From the NCBI GenBank assembly GCA_963732775.1, contig CAVTAR010000001.1, positions 992,001 through 1,056,000 on the forward strand: DNA of 64,000 bases. The letters run 5' to 3'. The notes under the pieces are model-generated. The model was given only the letters and a program-made list of their open reading frames with translations, was not told the origin of the DNA and made no database searches. This DNA comes from CAVRQM01 sp963732775. GTDB taxonomy: Bacteria > Pseudomonadota > Alphaproteobacteria > Acetobacterales > Acetobacteraceae. Of the stretch, positions 17,907 through 29,251 are shown piece by piece (position 1 is the stretch's first letter; every line of letters starts with the position of its first letter). The position numbers and the translations under genes are program-made.

Positions 17907-18802
17907 GCGCGCGACCCGGTCGCAGCGTGGCGATGAACGCGGCCAGCGCCGGGGGCATTTGCCGCCGCGACGGGTAGTAGAGGTGGTAGCCGGGGAACGG
18001 CGGCGTCCAGTCCTCGAGCAGCCGGACCAGCCGCCCCGCCGCAAGGTGCGGCGCGGCCTGCCCCTCGACGACATAGGCGAGGCCAAGCCCGTCGAGTGCC
18101 GCCTCCAGCATCAGCTCGGGCTCGTTGAAGACCAGCGGCCCAGTCACCTTGATGGCGAGCGAGCGGCCCTCTCGCTCGAACTCCCAGTCGAGCGTCTGGC
18201 CCGAGGCCATCATGCGATAGTTTACGCAGGCGTGCTGCGTTAGGTCGCGCGGCACGAGCGGTGCGGAGTGGCCGGCGAGGTAGGTGGGCGAGGCCACCAC
18301 GGCCATGCGCAGATTGGGGCCGACCGAGACCGCGATCATGTCCTGCTCCAGCTTTTCCCCAAGCCGGATGCCGGCATCGAGGCGCTCGGCGATGATGTCG
18401 CGGAACTGGTAGTCGATCAGCACCTCCACCGTGGCCCGGGGGTGGCTTGCCACGAACCCTGGCAGCACGGGCCGAATCACCGTTTCGAAGCCGTGGCGAG
18501 TGGCAGTGACGCGCACCGTCCCCGAGATGGCGCCTGCATCGCTGGCCAACGCTTCGAGTGCGCCGCCGATGTCCGCCAGCGCCGGCGCCAGCGTCCGCAG
18601 CAGCCGCTCGCCGGCCTCGGTGACGGACACGCTACGGCTATTGCGCTGGAGCAGGCGGATGCCGAGGCGCGCCTCGAGGGCCTTGATCGTGTGACTCAGC
18701 GCCGAGGTTGACACCCGCAGGTCCGCCGCGGCGCGGGTGAAACTCCGCGCGCCGGCGATGGCGGCGAAGGCGGCGAGATCGTCCAGGCTGGCCCCGCTCC
18801 AT
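17890..18802 (-). CDS. LysR family transcriptional regulator (N terminus broken by one extra base)
   Basis: It has a LysR helix-turn-helix (RVSTSALSHTIKALEARLG) and a substrate-binding domain of about 200 residues ending in the YYPSRRQMPPALAAF stretch typical of the subgroup that controls neighbouring oxidoreductases. In the sequence as given only a GTG at 18714 opens the frame, which would cut off the first DNA-binding helix. Removing one C from the CC near 18786 restores an ATG at 18802 and the family N terminus MERGQLDDLAAFAAIAGARS. I therefore annotate the longer gene with a probable sequencing insertion. It is divergent from an SDR gene, the usual arrangement for LysR control of its target; the operator should lie in 18803-18918. 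Confidence 0.85.
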
Positions 18803-18918
18803 CATCCCGTCCGGTTCAACGTCCCATCCCGATCATGGCGCCTGATCGCACGCCGCGCCACGGGCCATCTGACAGGCCAGCGGCGGGACGGACCCGCCCG
18901 CGTGTTTGGAGACCAGCC

Positions 18919-19653
18919 ATGGCCGCATCGAACGGCAAAGTCGTCCTGATCACCGGCGCGTCGAGCGGGATCGGCGAGGCAACCGCGCGCGTCCTGGCCG
19001 CGCACGGCGCGCGCGTCGTGCTGGGCGCGCGGCGTACGGAGCGCCTGCGCGCGGTCGCGGCGGGGATCGAGCAGTCCGGCGGCACGGTCCGCTTCCGCGC
19101 CCTCGACGTCGCGCACCACCACGACGTGGAGGCGTTCGCCGCCTTTGCCGTCGCCGAGTTTGGCCGCATCGACGTGCTGGTGAACAACGCCGGCGTGATG
19201 CCGCTCTCGCCGCTGTCGGCGCTGAAGCTTGACGAGTGGAATTGGATGGTCGACGTCAACATCCGCGGCGTGCTGCACGGCATCGCCGCCGTGCTGCCGC
19301 GCATGGAGGCGCAGGGGTCCGGTCACATCGTCAACGTCTCTTCGGTCGGCGGCTTCGTGGTGCAGCCGACGGGGGCGGTCTACTCCGCGACCAAGTTCGC
19401 CGTGCGCGCGATCTCCGAGGGGCTGCGAAAGGAGAGCGCGCAGGTCCGCTGCACGTGCATCTATCCGGGCGTCGTGGAATCGGAGCTGGCGGACACCATC
19501 AGCGACCCGGTGGCGCGCGAGCGGATGCAGTCGTATCGCAAGCTGGCGATCGAGCCGGACGCGATCGGCCGCGCGATCCGGTTCGCGATCGAGCAGCCGG
19601 ACGACGTGGACGTGAACGAGATCGTGGTGCGGCCGCTCGCGACCCAGGTGTGA
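18919..19653 (+). CDS. Short-chain dehydrogenase/reductase (classical SDR)
   Basis: This 244-aa cytoplasmic NAD(P)-dependent oxidoreductase has the cofactor motif TGASSGIG (residues ~12-19), NNAG near residue 89, catalytic Ser in NVSSVGG, and YSATK supplying Tyr and Lys. ARRTER after strand 2 suggests NADP preference. The family resembles YdfG/clavulanate-dehydrogenase-like enzymes; the substrate is unknown. It is divergent from the LysR gene, its likely regulator. ATG 18919 has no strong ribosome site but gives the exact family N terminus. Confidence 0.88.
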   Translation: MAASNGKVVLITGASSGIGEATARVLAAHGARVVLGARRTERLRAVAAGIEQSGGTVRFRALDVAHHHDVEAFAAFAVAEFGRIDVLVNNAGVMPLSPLSALKLDEWNWMVDVNIRGVLHGIAAVLPRMEAQGSGHIVNVSSVGGFVVQPTGAVYSATKFAVRAISEGLRKESAQVRCTCIYPGVVESELADTISDPVARERMQSYRKLAIEPDAIGRAIRFAIEQPDDVDVNEIVVRPLATQV

Positions 19654-19658
19654 GCGGG

Positions 19659-21338
19659 TCAGCCCGCCCGCCGAACCCGCTCCTCCTCCACCAGTTCCTT
19701 CTTCGACAGCTTGCCGATCAGCGTCTTCGGCAGGCTGTCGCGGAACTCGACCTGCTTCGGCATCTCGACCGGCGAGAGGTGGTCGCGCAGGAACGCGCAC
19801 AACGTCTGCGCATCGAGCGCAGCGCCGGGCTTGCGCACCACGAACGCCTTCACCGTCTCGCCGCGATAGGCGTCGGGCACGCCGATCACGGTGCATTCCG
19901 CGACCGCCGCGTGGTGGTAGATCGCGTCCTCCACCACCCGCGGATAGACGTTGAAGCCGCCGCACAGGATCAGGTCCTTGATGCGGTCGACGACGAACAC
20001 GTATCCCTGCTCGTCCATCGTCGCGATGTCGCCGGTGCGCAGCCAGCCGTCGGGCGTGAAGGTCGCCGCCGTGGCCTCCGGCTGGCGCCAGTAGCCGCGC
20101 ATCACCTGCGGCCCGCGCGCACAGATCTCGCCGCGCTCGCCCCGCGCCACGCGCCGCAGCGGCTGCTCCGGGTCGCGCAGCTCGATCTCGGTCGCGGTCA
20201 TCGGCGGGCCGATGCTGCCGGCCTTGTTCAGCCCGCCGGGCGGGTTGCAGCACAGGCAGGGGCTGCTCTCGGTCAGGCCGTATCCCTCCACCACGACGCA
20301 GCCGGTGCGGGCCTCGAAGCGCTGCTTCACCTCGGGCGGCAGCGGTGCGCCGCCGCTGATGCACCAGCGGATGCTCGACAGGTCGGCGCGCCCGGGGAAC
20401 CCCGCGATGGCGTTGAACATGGTCGGCACGCCGGGCATGTAGGTGGGCCGCCGCCGCGCGATGGTGCGCACCGCGTCGGCCAGCACGAAGCGCGGCAGCA
20501 TGACGATCTCGGCCCCGGCGTAGACCGAGAACAGCAGCACCGTGGTCATCGCGAAGACGTGGAAGAACGGCAGCGCGGCGAGCATCCGTTCCTGCCCGGA
20601 GCGCTCGCAGCGGAACCAGGTCACGCCCTGCACCGCGTTGGCGTACAGGTTCGCGTGCGTCAGCATCGCACCCTTCGGCGTGCCGGTGGTGCCGCCGGTG
20701 TACTGCAGCACGGCGACGTCGCGCGCCGGCTCGATCGCGACCGGGCGGGGCTGCTGCCGCGTCGCGAGCAGCCTGGCGAGCGGGATGTGCTGCGCATCGT
20801 CGGGGATCGCCGCCCGCTCGCGCCGCTTCAGGGCGCGGAACAGCACGCCCTTCGCCACCGGCAGCATCGGCGCGAACGGGCAGACGATCAGCCGCGGGAC
20901 GGCGCCCAGGGCGAGCAGTGGAGCGGCCTTCGGGTAGGTCGCCTGCAAGTCGAGCGTCGCCAGCACGGCGAGCTCCGCGTCGCGCGCCTGCTGCTCCAGC
21001 TCGCGCGGCGCATAGAGCGGGTTGAAGTTCACCACCACCAGCCCGGCGCGCAGGGCGGCGAAGAACAGCAGCGGGTACGCCGGGCAGTTCGGCAGCAGCA
21101 GGCCCAGCCGGTCGCCCGGGGCGAACCCCGCCGCCTGCAGCCCGGCGGCGATGCGGTCCACCATCGCGTCCGCCGCGGCCCAGTCCGTGCGCCGGCCGAG
21201 GAAGCTCCAGGCCGGGCGGCGCGGGAAGCGCTCGGCCGCCTCGCGGAGCAGCCGGTCGAGCGGTGCCGTGTCGATCGGTGCGTGCCAGTCGAGCCCCGGC
21301 GGGTAATGGTCGAGCCAGGGTCGCGCGACGTCGCTCAT
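19659..21338 (-). CDS. fadD: Long-chain fatty acid-CoA ligase
   Basis: This 559-aa AMP-forming acyl-CoA synthetase has the P-loop-like AMP motif YTGGTTGTPKGA (residues ~226-237), the adenylate motif GYGLTESSP, GWLRTGD (residues ~440-446), DRIKDLILCGGFNVYPRVVE at the hinge, and the catalytic lysine in PKTLIGKLSKKEL near the C terminus. It activates fatty acids to acyl-CoA at the inner face of the membrane. It lies 2 bp behind fadL, so import and activation are co-transcribed, and it faces the beta-oxidation genes upstream. It ends five bases from the convergent SDR gene. Confidence 0.95.
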   Translation of the reverse strand: MSDVARPWLDHYPPGLDWHAPIDTAPLDRLLREAAERFPRRPAWSFLGRRTDWAAADAMVDRIAAGLQAAGFAPGDRLGLLLPNCPAYPLLFFAALRAGLVVVNFNPLYAPRELEQQARDAELAVLATLDLQATYPKAAPLLALGAVPRLIVCPFAPMLPVAKGVLFRALKRRERAAIPDDAQHIPLARLLATRQQPRPVAIEPARDVAVLQYTGGTTGTPKGAMLTHANLYANAVQGVTWFRCERSGQERMLAALPFFHVFAMTTVLLFSVYAGAEIVMLPRFVLADAVRTIARRRPTYMPGVPTMFNAIAGFPGRADLSSIRWCISGGAPLPPEVKQRFEARTGCVVVEGYGLTESSPCLCCNPPGGLNKAGSIGPPMTATEIELRDPEQPLRRVARGERGEICARGPQVMRGYWRQPEATAATFTPDGWLRTGDIATMDEQGYVFVVDRIKDLILCGGFNVYPRVVEDAIYHHAAVAECTVIGVPDAYRGETVKAFVVRKPGAALDAQTLCAFLRDHLSPVEMPKQVEFRDSLPKTLIGKLSKKELVEEERVRRAG

Positions 21339-21340
21339 CC

Positions 21341-22651
21341 TTAGAACGCGAGCCGCGACCCGAGCGAGACGATGTCGATATGGTTCGAGTAGGTCCCGGT
21401 CAGCAGGTCGCCGGTGGCCGAGACCTCGTGGATGGTGCTGTCGTCGACGAAGATGTGGGCGTAGCCGAAATCCACCGTGGCGTTCGGCAGCACGCGATAG
21501 CTGGCGCCGACCGCGAGCCAGTAGCGGCTGGCATCGGGCACCCGCGCCGTGAGATAGGCGTCCTGCACCGGGGTCTTGTCGTAGGCGATGCCGGCGCGCA
21601 GCGTGATCGTGTCGTTCAGCTCGTAGCTGGCGCCGGTGGAGACGAAGAAGCTGTTGCGGTAATGCTCGGGCGTGGCGCTGATGGGCTGACCGGTGTCGCG
21701 GAACACGCTCAGGTTCTTGAACTGCGACCAGTTGGTCCAGGTGAGGTCGGCATAGCCGGTCCAGCGCGACGCGATCGTCTGCGTCAGGCTGAGCCCGGCG
21801 GTGTCGGGCAGCACCAGCTTCGCGGTCGCGCCGCCGTTGCGGAACGCGGGGCTCAGCGACAGCGGCGCCGGCACGTCGAAGGTCGCGTCGCCCGCGAAGT
21901 CGTGCTGGATGCGGCTGCGGTAGGTGAGCCCGATCTTCGTGCCCGGGATCGGCGTGACCAGGGCGCCAAAATTGTAGCCGAACGCCCAGTCGTCGCCGCG
22001 CAGGCGGAACAGCCCGTCCTGCAGCGGCAGGAAGCGGCCGAAGGCGCCGAACGCCACCGCGGGCGAGTTGATGCCGGTGGCGAACTCGGCGATCGCGTAG
22101 TCGGCCGAGACGCCGGCGCCGAGCGACAGCCAGGGCGCCACCCGCCAGGCGATCGCCGGGTTCACGTCGATGGTCTCGAGCTGCGTCTTGTCGGCCTGGT
22201 AGCGGCCGATGAAGTCTGGCCCGTAATACGTCTGCAAGCCGAACGGGCTGGTGACGGCGAGACCCAGCGTGAGGTCGGGCGAGACGCGGTAGGTGGCGTA
22301 GCCGTGCGGCACCAGGGCGAGGTTGCCGCCATCGGCGTCGTTGTTGCCCTGGATTGGCTGGCCGAAGGCGTTGCGCGCACTGCCGTTCAGCGTGAACGAG
22401 GGCGCGATCAGGCTGCTGCCGAGGCCGATCTGCAACCCCGGCAGTTGCGTCATGCCGGCCGGGTTGGTGAACACGGTGGCCGGCGTGTTGGCGGCCGACC
22501 CGGCGCCGGCGAAGGCGGTGCCGAGGCCGACGGCGCTGTCCTCCTTCAGCTGGAACGCGGCGGCCAGAGCGTCGCCGCCGGGGACGAGCAGGACGGCCGC
22601 GAGAGCGACGGAGGCCACCGCGCGCGCATGGCAGAAAACTGCATTGTTCAA
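21341..22651 (-). CDS. fadL: FadL/OmpP1/TodX outer-membrane fatty acid transporter
   Basis: This 436-aa outer-membrane beta-barrel has a signal peptide (cleavage near ALAAAFQLKE) and the FadL N-terminal hatch sequence AFQLKEDSAVGLGTAFAGAG with the NPAGMT motif. A run of amphipathic strands ends in a terminal Phe, the usual barrel-assembly signal. It lets long-chain fatty acids or other hydrophobic substrates diffuse into the outer membrane. The only upstream in-frame start is TTG 22651, preceded by GGGAGG eleven bases away; a GTG 12 codons later would still leave a signal peptide. It is co-directional with and immediately ahead of fadD. Confidence 0.92.
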   Translation of the reverse strand: MNNAVFCHARAVASVALAAVLLVPGGDALAAAFQLKEDSAVGLGTAFAGAGSAANTPATVFTNPAGMTQLPGLQIGLGSSLIAPSFTLNGSARNAFGQPIQGNNDADGGNLALVPHGYATYRVSPDLTLGLAVTSPFGLQTYYGPDFIGRYQADKTQLETIDVNPAIAWRVAPWLSLGAGVSADYAIAEFATGINSPAVAFGAFGRFLPLQDGLFRLRGDDWAFGYNFGALVTPIPGTKIGLTYRSRIQHDFAGDATFDVPAPLSLSPAFRNGGATAKLVLPDTAGLSLTQTIASRWTGYADLTWTNWSQFKNLSVFRDTGQPISATPEHYRNSFFVSTGASYELNDTITLRAGIAYDKTPVQDAYLTARVPDASRYWLAVGASYRVLPNATVDFGYAHIFVDDSTIHEVSATGDLLTGTYSNHIDIVSLGSRLAF

Positions 22652-22813
22652 GTCTGGATCAACCTCCCTGCTGCCCGCCGGCTCTCGTCCGTGCGGGCGT
22701 CCGCGACGCTGCGGATCGGCACCAGGAAACGCGTCGGGCAGGCGGCTGTCAACCGGGTTCGCGTTAGGAGCCGGAAGGTGACGTAAGCGGGAGACCGATG
22801 CGATGGCGCAGCA

Positions 22814-23260
22814 TCACCGCTCCACGAACATCAACGTCGACGAGCCGCTGGCCAGCAGGCGCCCCGCGGCGTCCGTCACCCGGCCCTCGGTGAACACCGC
22901 GCGCCGGCCGTGGCTGATCACCGTGCCGGTCGCCTCGATCGGGCCGCCCTCGGCGGTGATGCGGCGGTGATAGGCGACCTTCAGCTCCATCGTCGTCACC
23001 GCCTGCCCGACGCCCGCCAGGGTCTGCGCCGCGCAGCCCATGGCCGTGTCGAGCAGGGTCGCCGTGAAGCCGCCATGCGCCATGCCGCCGCTGTTGTAGT
23101 GCGCCGCCGCCGGGGTCGCGGCGATCACCACCCGCCCGCGCTCGGCCCGCACCGCGCGCAGGCCGAGCAGCGCGAACATGCCGGAGAACTGCGCCTCGCC
23201 GCGCACGAAGACCTGCAGGCGCTCGAGCCCGGTGAGCCCGGACAGGCTGGCGTGGTCCAT
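22814..23260 (-). CDS. PaaI-like hotdog-fold acyl-CoA thioesterase
   Basis: This 148-aa protein has the hotdog motif HYNSGGMAHGGFTATLLDTAMG (nt 23039-23103), in which Asn, Gly and Asp position the thioester. Relatives hydrolyse aryl- or acyl-CoA and can act as a safety valve when CoA is tied up during beta-oxidation. ATG 23260 has GGAG six bases upstream; a TTG at 23281 would add seven residues. It is divergent from the MerR gene with a 95-bp gap and is in the same orientation as fadL and fadD. Confidence 0.85.
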   Translation of the reverse strand: MDHASLSGLTGLERLQVFVRGEAQFSGMFALLGLRAVRAERGRVVIAATPAAAHYNSGGMAHGGFTATLLDTAMGCAAQTLAGVGQAVTTMELKVAYHRRITAEGGPIEATGTVISHGRRAVFTEGRVTDAAGRLLASGSSTLMFVER

Positions 23261-23355
23261 GGCGAACTCCCTTGCGCCCAACTCTCTTGCGCGGCCCCGC
23301 GGAGCGATCTATCTACCCGCCCACGAGATTGACGTATAGGGCAGGCAGCGGCCGC
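23261..23355. promoter_or_regulatory. Divergent control region between thioesterase and MerR gene
   Basis: The 95-bp divergent gap probably holds both promoters and the MerR operator. TTGACGTA (23329-23336) resembles half of the ACGT-centred operators used by MerR-type regulators of acyl-CoA catabolism, but I cannot see a clean second half. Confidence 0.3.
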
Positions 23356-23840
23356 ATGGCGAGGCAGGCGAGCGAGGCGGGACCGGAGGCGCTGTACACC
23401 GTCACCCGGCTGGCGGAGGATCTCGGCGTCACCTCGCGCACCATCCGCTTCTACGAGGACAAGGGCCTGATCGCGCCCAGCCGCGCCGGCACCACGCGCG
23501 TCTACACGCATCGCGACCGGGCGCGCATGGTGCTGATCCTGCGCGGCAAGCGGCTCGGCTTCTCGCTGCGCGACATCCGCGAGTTCCTCGACCTGTACGA
23601 CGCCGACCCGACGCAGGCGGCCCAGATGCGCAAGCTGCTGCGCGCGGTGCGCGACCGGCTGGCGGAGCTGGACGAGCAGCGCCGGGCGCTGGACGCAGAC
23701 CGTCGTCGAGCTGCGCGAGATCGAGGCGCAGGCGGCGGCGAGCTCGGCGAGCGCGCAGCGGCCCCCGCCGGCCGCGCCGGCGCGCGGCACAGCCGGCGGC
23801 CAGGGCGGCCAGGGCGGCAGCCAACGGAGCAGGGACATGA
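23356..23840 (+). CDS. MerR family regulator of the beta-oxidation island (frameshifted)
   Basis: A protein of about 160 residues with an N-terminal winged helix (YTVTRLAEDLGVTSRTIRFY, residues ~15-34, then RVYTHRDRARMVLILRGKRL) and a long dimerisation coiled coil. The lack of a conserved metal-binding Cys cluster sets it with the LiuR/AcyR-like branch that senses acyl-CoA intermediates. An extra G near 23695 shifts the frame after DEQRRALD; the continuation QTVVELREIEAQAAAS runs in another frame. A second indel before the thiolase is likely, because the natural end would be a TGA overlapping the thiolase ATG at 23837. It is the first gene of the beta-oxidation operon and probably represses it. 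Confidence 0.8.
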
Positions 23841-25004
23841 GCAGCGACGACAAGACGGGTATCGTGATCGCGGGCTACGCCCGCTCGCCCTTCCACCTCG
23901 CCAACAAGGGCGCGCTGGCCCGCGTCCGGCCCGACGACCTGGCGGCCCAGGTGGTCCGCGGGCTGATCGAGCGCACCGGCGTGCGGCCCGAGGACATCGA
24001 GGACGTCATCGTCGGCTGCGCCTTCCCCGAGGGCGAGCAGGGGCTGAACGTCGCGCGGCTGATCGGGCTGCTGGCGGACCTGCCGCTGTCGGTCGGCGGC
24101 ATGACGGTCAACCGCTTCTGCGGCATCGTCGATGCAGTCGCGTCCACATCGCCGCCGGGCGCGATCGCGATGGGCGCGGGCGAGGCGTTCATCTGCGCCG
24201 GGGTCGAGAGCATGAGCCGGGTGCCGATGATGGGCTTCAACCCGCTGCCCAACCCGGCGCTCGCACGCGCAAGCAGCCCGGCGCCTACATGGGCATGGGC
24301 GACACCGCCGAGAACGTCGCCGCGCCACTGGCAGATCGCCCGCGCCGAGCAGGAGGCGTTCGCCGTGCGCAGCCAGCCAAGGCCGCCGCCGCGCAGGCCG
24401 ACGGCCGGCTCGCCGCCGAGATCGTCGCCGATCCGCGACGGCAAGGCCGGCGTGGTCGAGCAGGACGGCTGCATCCGCGCCGGACACCACCGCCGAGGCG
24501 CTGGCCGGGCTGAAGCCCGCGTTCGACAAGGACGGCCGGTCACCGCCGGCACCTCCTCGCCGCTGACCGACGGCGCGCCGCGCGGTGCTGGTCTGCACCG
24601 AGGACTATGCCGAGCGCCACGGCCTGACGCCGCTGGCGCGGGTGCGCAGCCGTGGCGGTGTCGGGCTGCGGGCCGGAGATCATGGGCATCGGCCCGGTCG
24701 GCGCCACGCGAAGGCGCTGGCCCGCGCCGGCATCGACGGTCGGCGCGACCTCGACGTCGTCGAGCTGAACGAGGCCTTCGCGCAGCCAGGCGCTCGCCTG
24801 CATCGCGCGACCTCGGCCTCGACGAGGAGACGCGTGAACCTCGATGGCGGCGCCATCGCGCTCGGCCATCCGCTGGGCGCGACCGGCGCGCGCATCGTCG
24901 GCAAGGCGGCGGCGCTGCTGCAGCGCGAGGGCGGCCGCTACGCGCTGGCGACGCAGTGCATCGGCGGCGGCCAGGGCATCGCCACCGTGCTGGAGCGCGT
25001 GTGA
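23837..25004 (+). CDS. Acetyl-CoA acyltransferase (thiolase), riddled with indels
   Basis: A thiolase of about 385 residues that would release acetyl-CoA in the last step of beta-oxidation. Visible motifs are the nucleophile-cysteine region VNRFCG (nt ~24108-24125), GAIAMGAGEAFICAGVESMS, MGMGDTAENVA, the ELNEAFA motif (frame-dependent, nt ~24764), ALGHPLGATGAR with the catalytic His, and the C-terminal catalytic Cys in ATQCIGGGQG (nt ~24950). At least eight small indels break the frame (for example near 24128, 24142, 24163, 24268, 24382, 24435 and 24488), but every motif survives in one of the three frames. The TGA at 25002-25004 overlaps the next ATG, indicating coupled translation. I read it as an intact gene badly sequenced. 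Confidence 0.85.
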
Positions 25005-27377
25005 TGACGCGAGATCCGATCAAGAAGGTCGGCGTCATCGGCGCCGGCGTGATGGGCGCCGGCATCGCCGCCCAGGTCGCCAATGCCGGCGTGCCGGTGC
25101 TGCTGCTGGACATCGTGCCCGCGAGGTGCCGACCGACCGCAACGGCGGTCGCCGAGCGGCGCGGTCGCGAAGATGCTGCAAGACCGAGCCCGCGCCGTTC
25201 ATGTCGCACGCGCGCGGCCAAGCTGGTCGAGACCGGCAACATCGAGGACGATCTCGGCCGCTGGCCGAGTGCGACTGGATCATCGAGGCGATCGTCGAGC
25301 GGCTCGGACGTCAAGCAGGCGCTGTACGCGCAAGCTGGACGCGGTGCGCCAGCCCGGCACGGCGATGTCGCTCCAACACCTCGACCATCCCGCTCGCGCA
25401 GCTGATCGAGGGGATGCCGGCGAGCGTTCGCGCGCGATTTCCTCATCACCCATTTCTTCAATCCGCCGCGCTACATGCGCCTGCTGGAGGTCGTGCCGGG
25501 CCCGCACACCGACCCGGCGCTGGTCGCGCGCGGTCGAGCGACTTCGCCGACCGCGCGCTCGGCAAGACCGTGGTCGCGCTGCAAGGACACGCCGGGCTTC
25601 ATCGCCAACCGCATCGGCACCTACTGGCTGCAGGTCGCGCATCGACGAGGCGATCGATCTCGGCCTGACGGTCGAGGAGGCGGACGCGGTCGATGGGCAC
25701 GCCGATCGGCATGCCGAAGACCGGCGTGTTCGGCCTGCTCGACCTGGTCGGCCTCGACCTGATGCCGCATGTCAACGCCAGCCTGCGCGCGGCACGCTGC
25801 CGCCGGACGACGCCGTTCCACGCGACGCAACCGCGACATGCCGCTGATCGCGCCGCATGATCGCCGACGGGCTACACCGGCCGCAAGGGCAAGGGCGGCT
25901 TCTACCGCCTCGACCGCAAGACGGGCGAAGCAAGCGAGGCGATCGACCTCGCGACCGGCGAATACCGCGCCGCGCAGCCAGGCCGACCTGCCGGAGCTCG
26001 CCGGCCGGGCGCGACCTGCGCGCGCTGCTGGACGCGCCGGGCCAGCGCGGCGCACTACGCCTGGGCGCGTGCTGGGCCGGACGCTGGCCTATGCCGCCGG
26101 CGCTGGTGCCGGAGGCGGCCGACGACATCGTCGCCGATCGATGCGGCGATGCGGCTCGGCTACAACTGGAAGCTGGGGCCCGTTCGAGCTGATCGACCGG
26201 CTCGGCGCGGACTGGTTCGCCGAGCGGCTCGCGCGCCGAGGGCGTCGCCGGTGCCGCCGATGCTGCTGGCGCCGGCGGCCGACCGTTCTACCGGGTGCGA
26301 GAACGGCCGGCGGCAAGTTCCTGGCGCTGGACGGCGCGTACCGCGACGTCGTCCGCGCGCGCCGGCGTGCTGCTGCTGGAGGATGTCAAGCGCGCCGCCA
26401 AGCCGGTGCTCAAGAACGGCTCGGCCGTCGCTGTGGGACATCGGCGACGGCGTCGCGTGCTTCGAGTTCACCACGCAAGATGAACGCGCTCGACGCCGGC
26501 GATCATGCGAGCTGCTCGAGCAGGCGATCGCCGCTGGTGGCGGAGCAGTTACAAGGCGCTGGTGATCTACAACGAGGGCCAGCAAGTTCTCCGTCGGCGC
26601 CAATCTCGGCACTGGCGCTGTTCGCCGCCAACATCGCCGCCTGGGGCGAGATCGAGAAGCTGGTCGACGGCGGCCAGCAGCGCCTACAAGGCGCTGAAAT
26701 ATGCGCCGTTCCCGGTGGTCGCGGCGCCGTGCGGGCATGGCGCTCGGCGGCGGCTGCGAGATCGTGCTGCACTGCCGACGCGGTGCAGGCGCATGCCGAG
26801 ACCTATATCGGCCTGGTCGAATGCGGCGTCGGCCTGGTCCCCGGCTGGGGCGGCTGCAGGCGAGATGCTCGAGCGCTGGCGCGACGGCGAGCTGCCGCAG
26901 CGGGCCGATGCCGGCGGCGGCCAAGGTGTTCGAGACGATGAGCACCGCGACCGTCGTCCAAGTCGGCGGCGGACGCGAAGGAGCTGCTGTTCCTGCGCCC
27001 GACCGACGGCATCACCATGAACCGCGACCGCCTGCTGGCCGACGCCAAGGCGCGGGCGCTGGCGATGGTCGAGGGCTACGCGCCGCCGCAGCCGCCCGAG
27101 TTCGTGCTGCCCGGGCGCGTCGGGCGAGCTCGGCATGGACCTGGCCGCCGCAGGGCTTCGCGCGGCGCGGCATCGCCACGCCGCACGACGTGGTCGTGTC
27201 GGGCGCGCTGGCCAGCGTGCTGTCCGGCGGCGAGCACGGACATCATCGACACGGTGACCGAGGACGCGACTGCTGGAGCTGGAACGCGCGGCAGTTCATG
27301 CGGCTGGTGCGCGACCACGCCGCACGCTCGCCCGCATCGAGCACATGCTGGAGACCGGCAAGCCGTTGCGCAACTGA
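25004..27377 (+). CDS. 3-hydroxyacyl-CoA dehydrogenase / enoyl-CoA hydratase fusion, riddled with indels
   Basis: This encodes about 770 residues. The NAD-binding dehydrogenase domain comes first (KKVGVIGAGVMGAGIAAQVAN, then HFFNPPRYMRLLEVV and DTPGFIANRIGTYW), followed by the C-terminal dehydrogenase domain around nt 26050-26250 and an enoyl-CoA hydratase/crotonase domain at about nt 26430-26950 (ALGGGCEIVLHCDA, ETYIGLVECGVGLVPGWGG once frames are joined). This order is the reverse of E. coli FadB and matches the FadN-type multifunctional enzymes. It catalyses hydration and NAD-dependent oxidation of enoyl-CoA in the cytoplasm. Some 30 or more single-base changes, mostly insertions, break the frame; the ending MLETGKPLRN is intact before TGA 27375. 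Confidence 0.85.
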
Positions 27378-27408
27378 CGGCCAGCGCCAAGGAACGGGGA
27401 CGACCATC

Positions 27409-29226
<1,818 letters not shown>

Positions 29227-29251
29227 GCCATCGGCAGGCGGAGTGAGCCAA

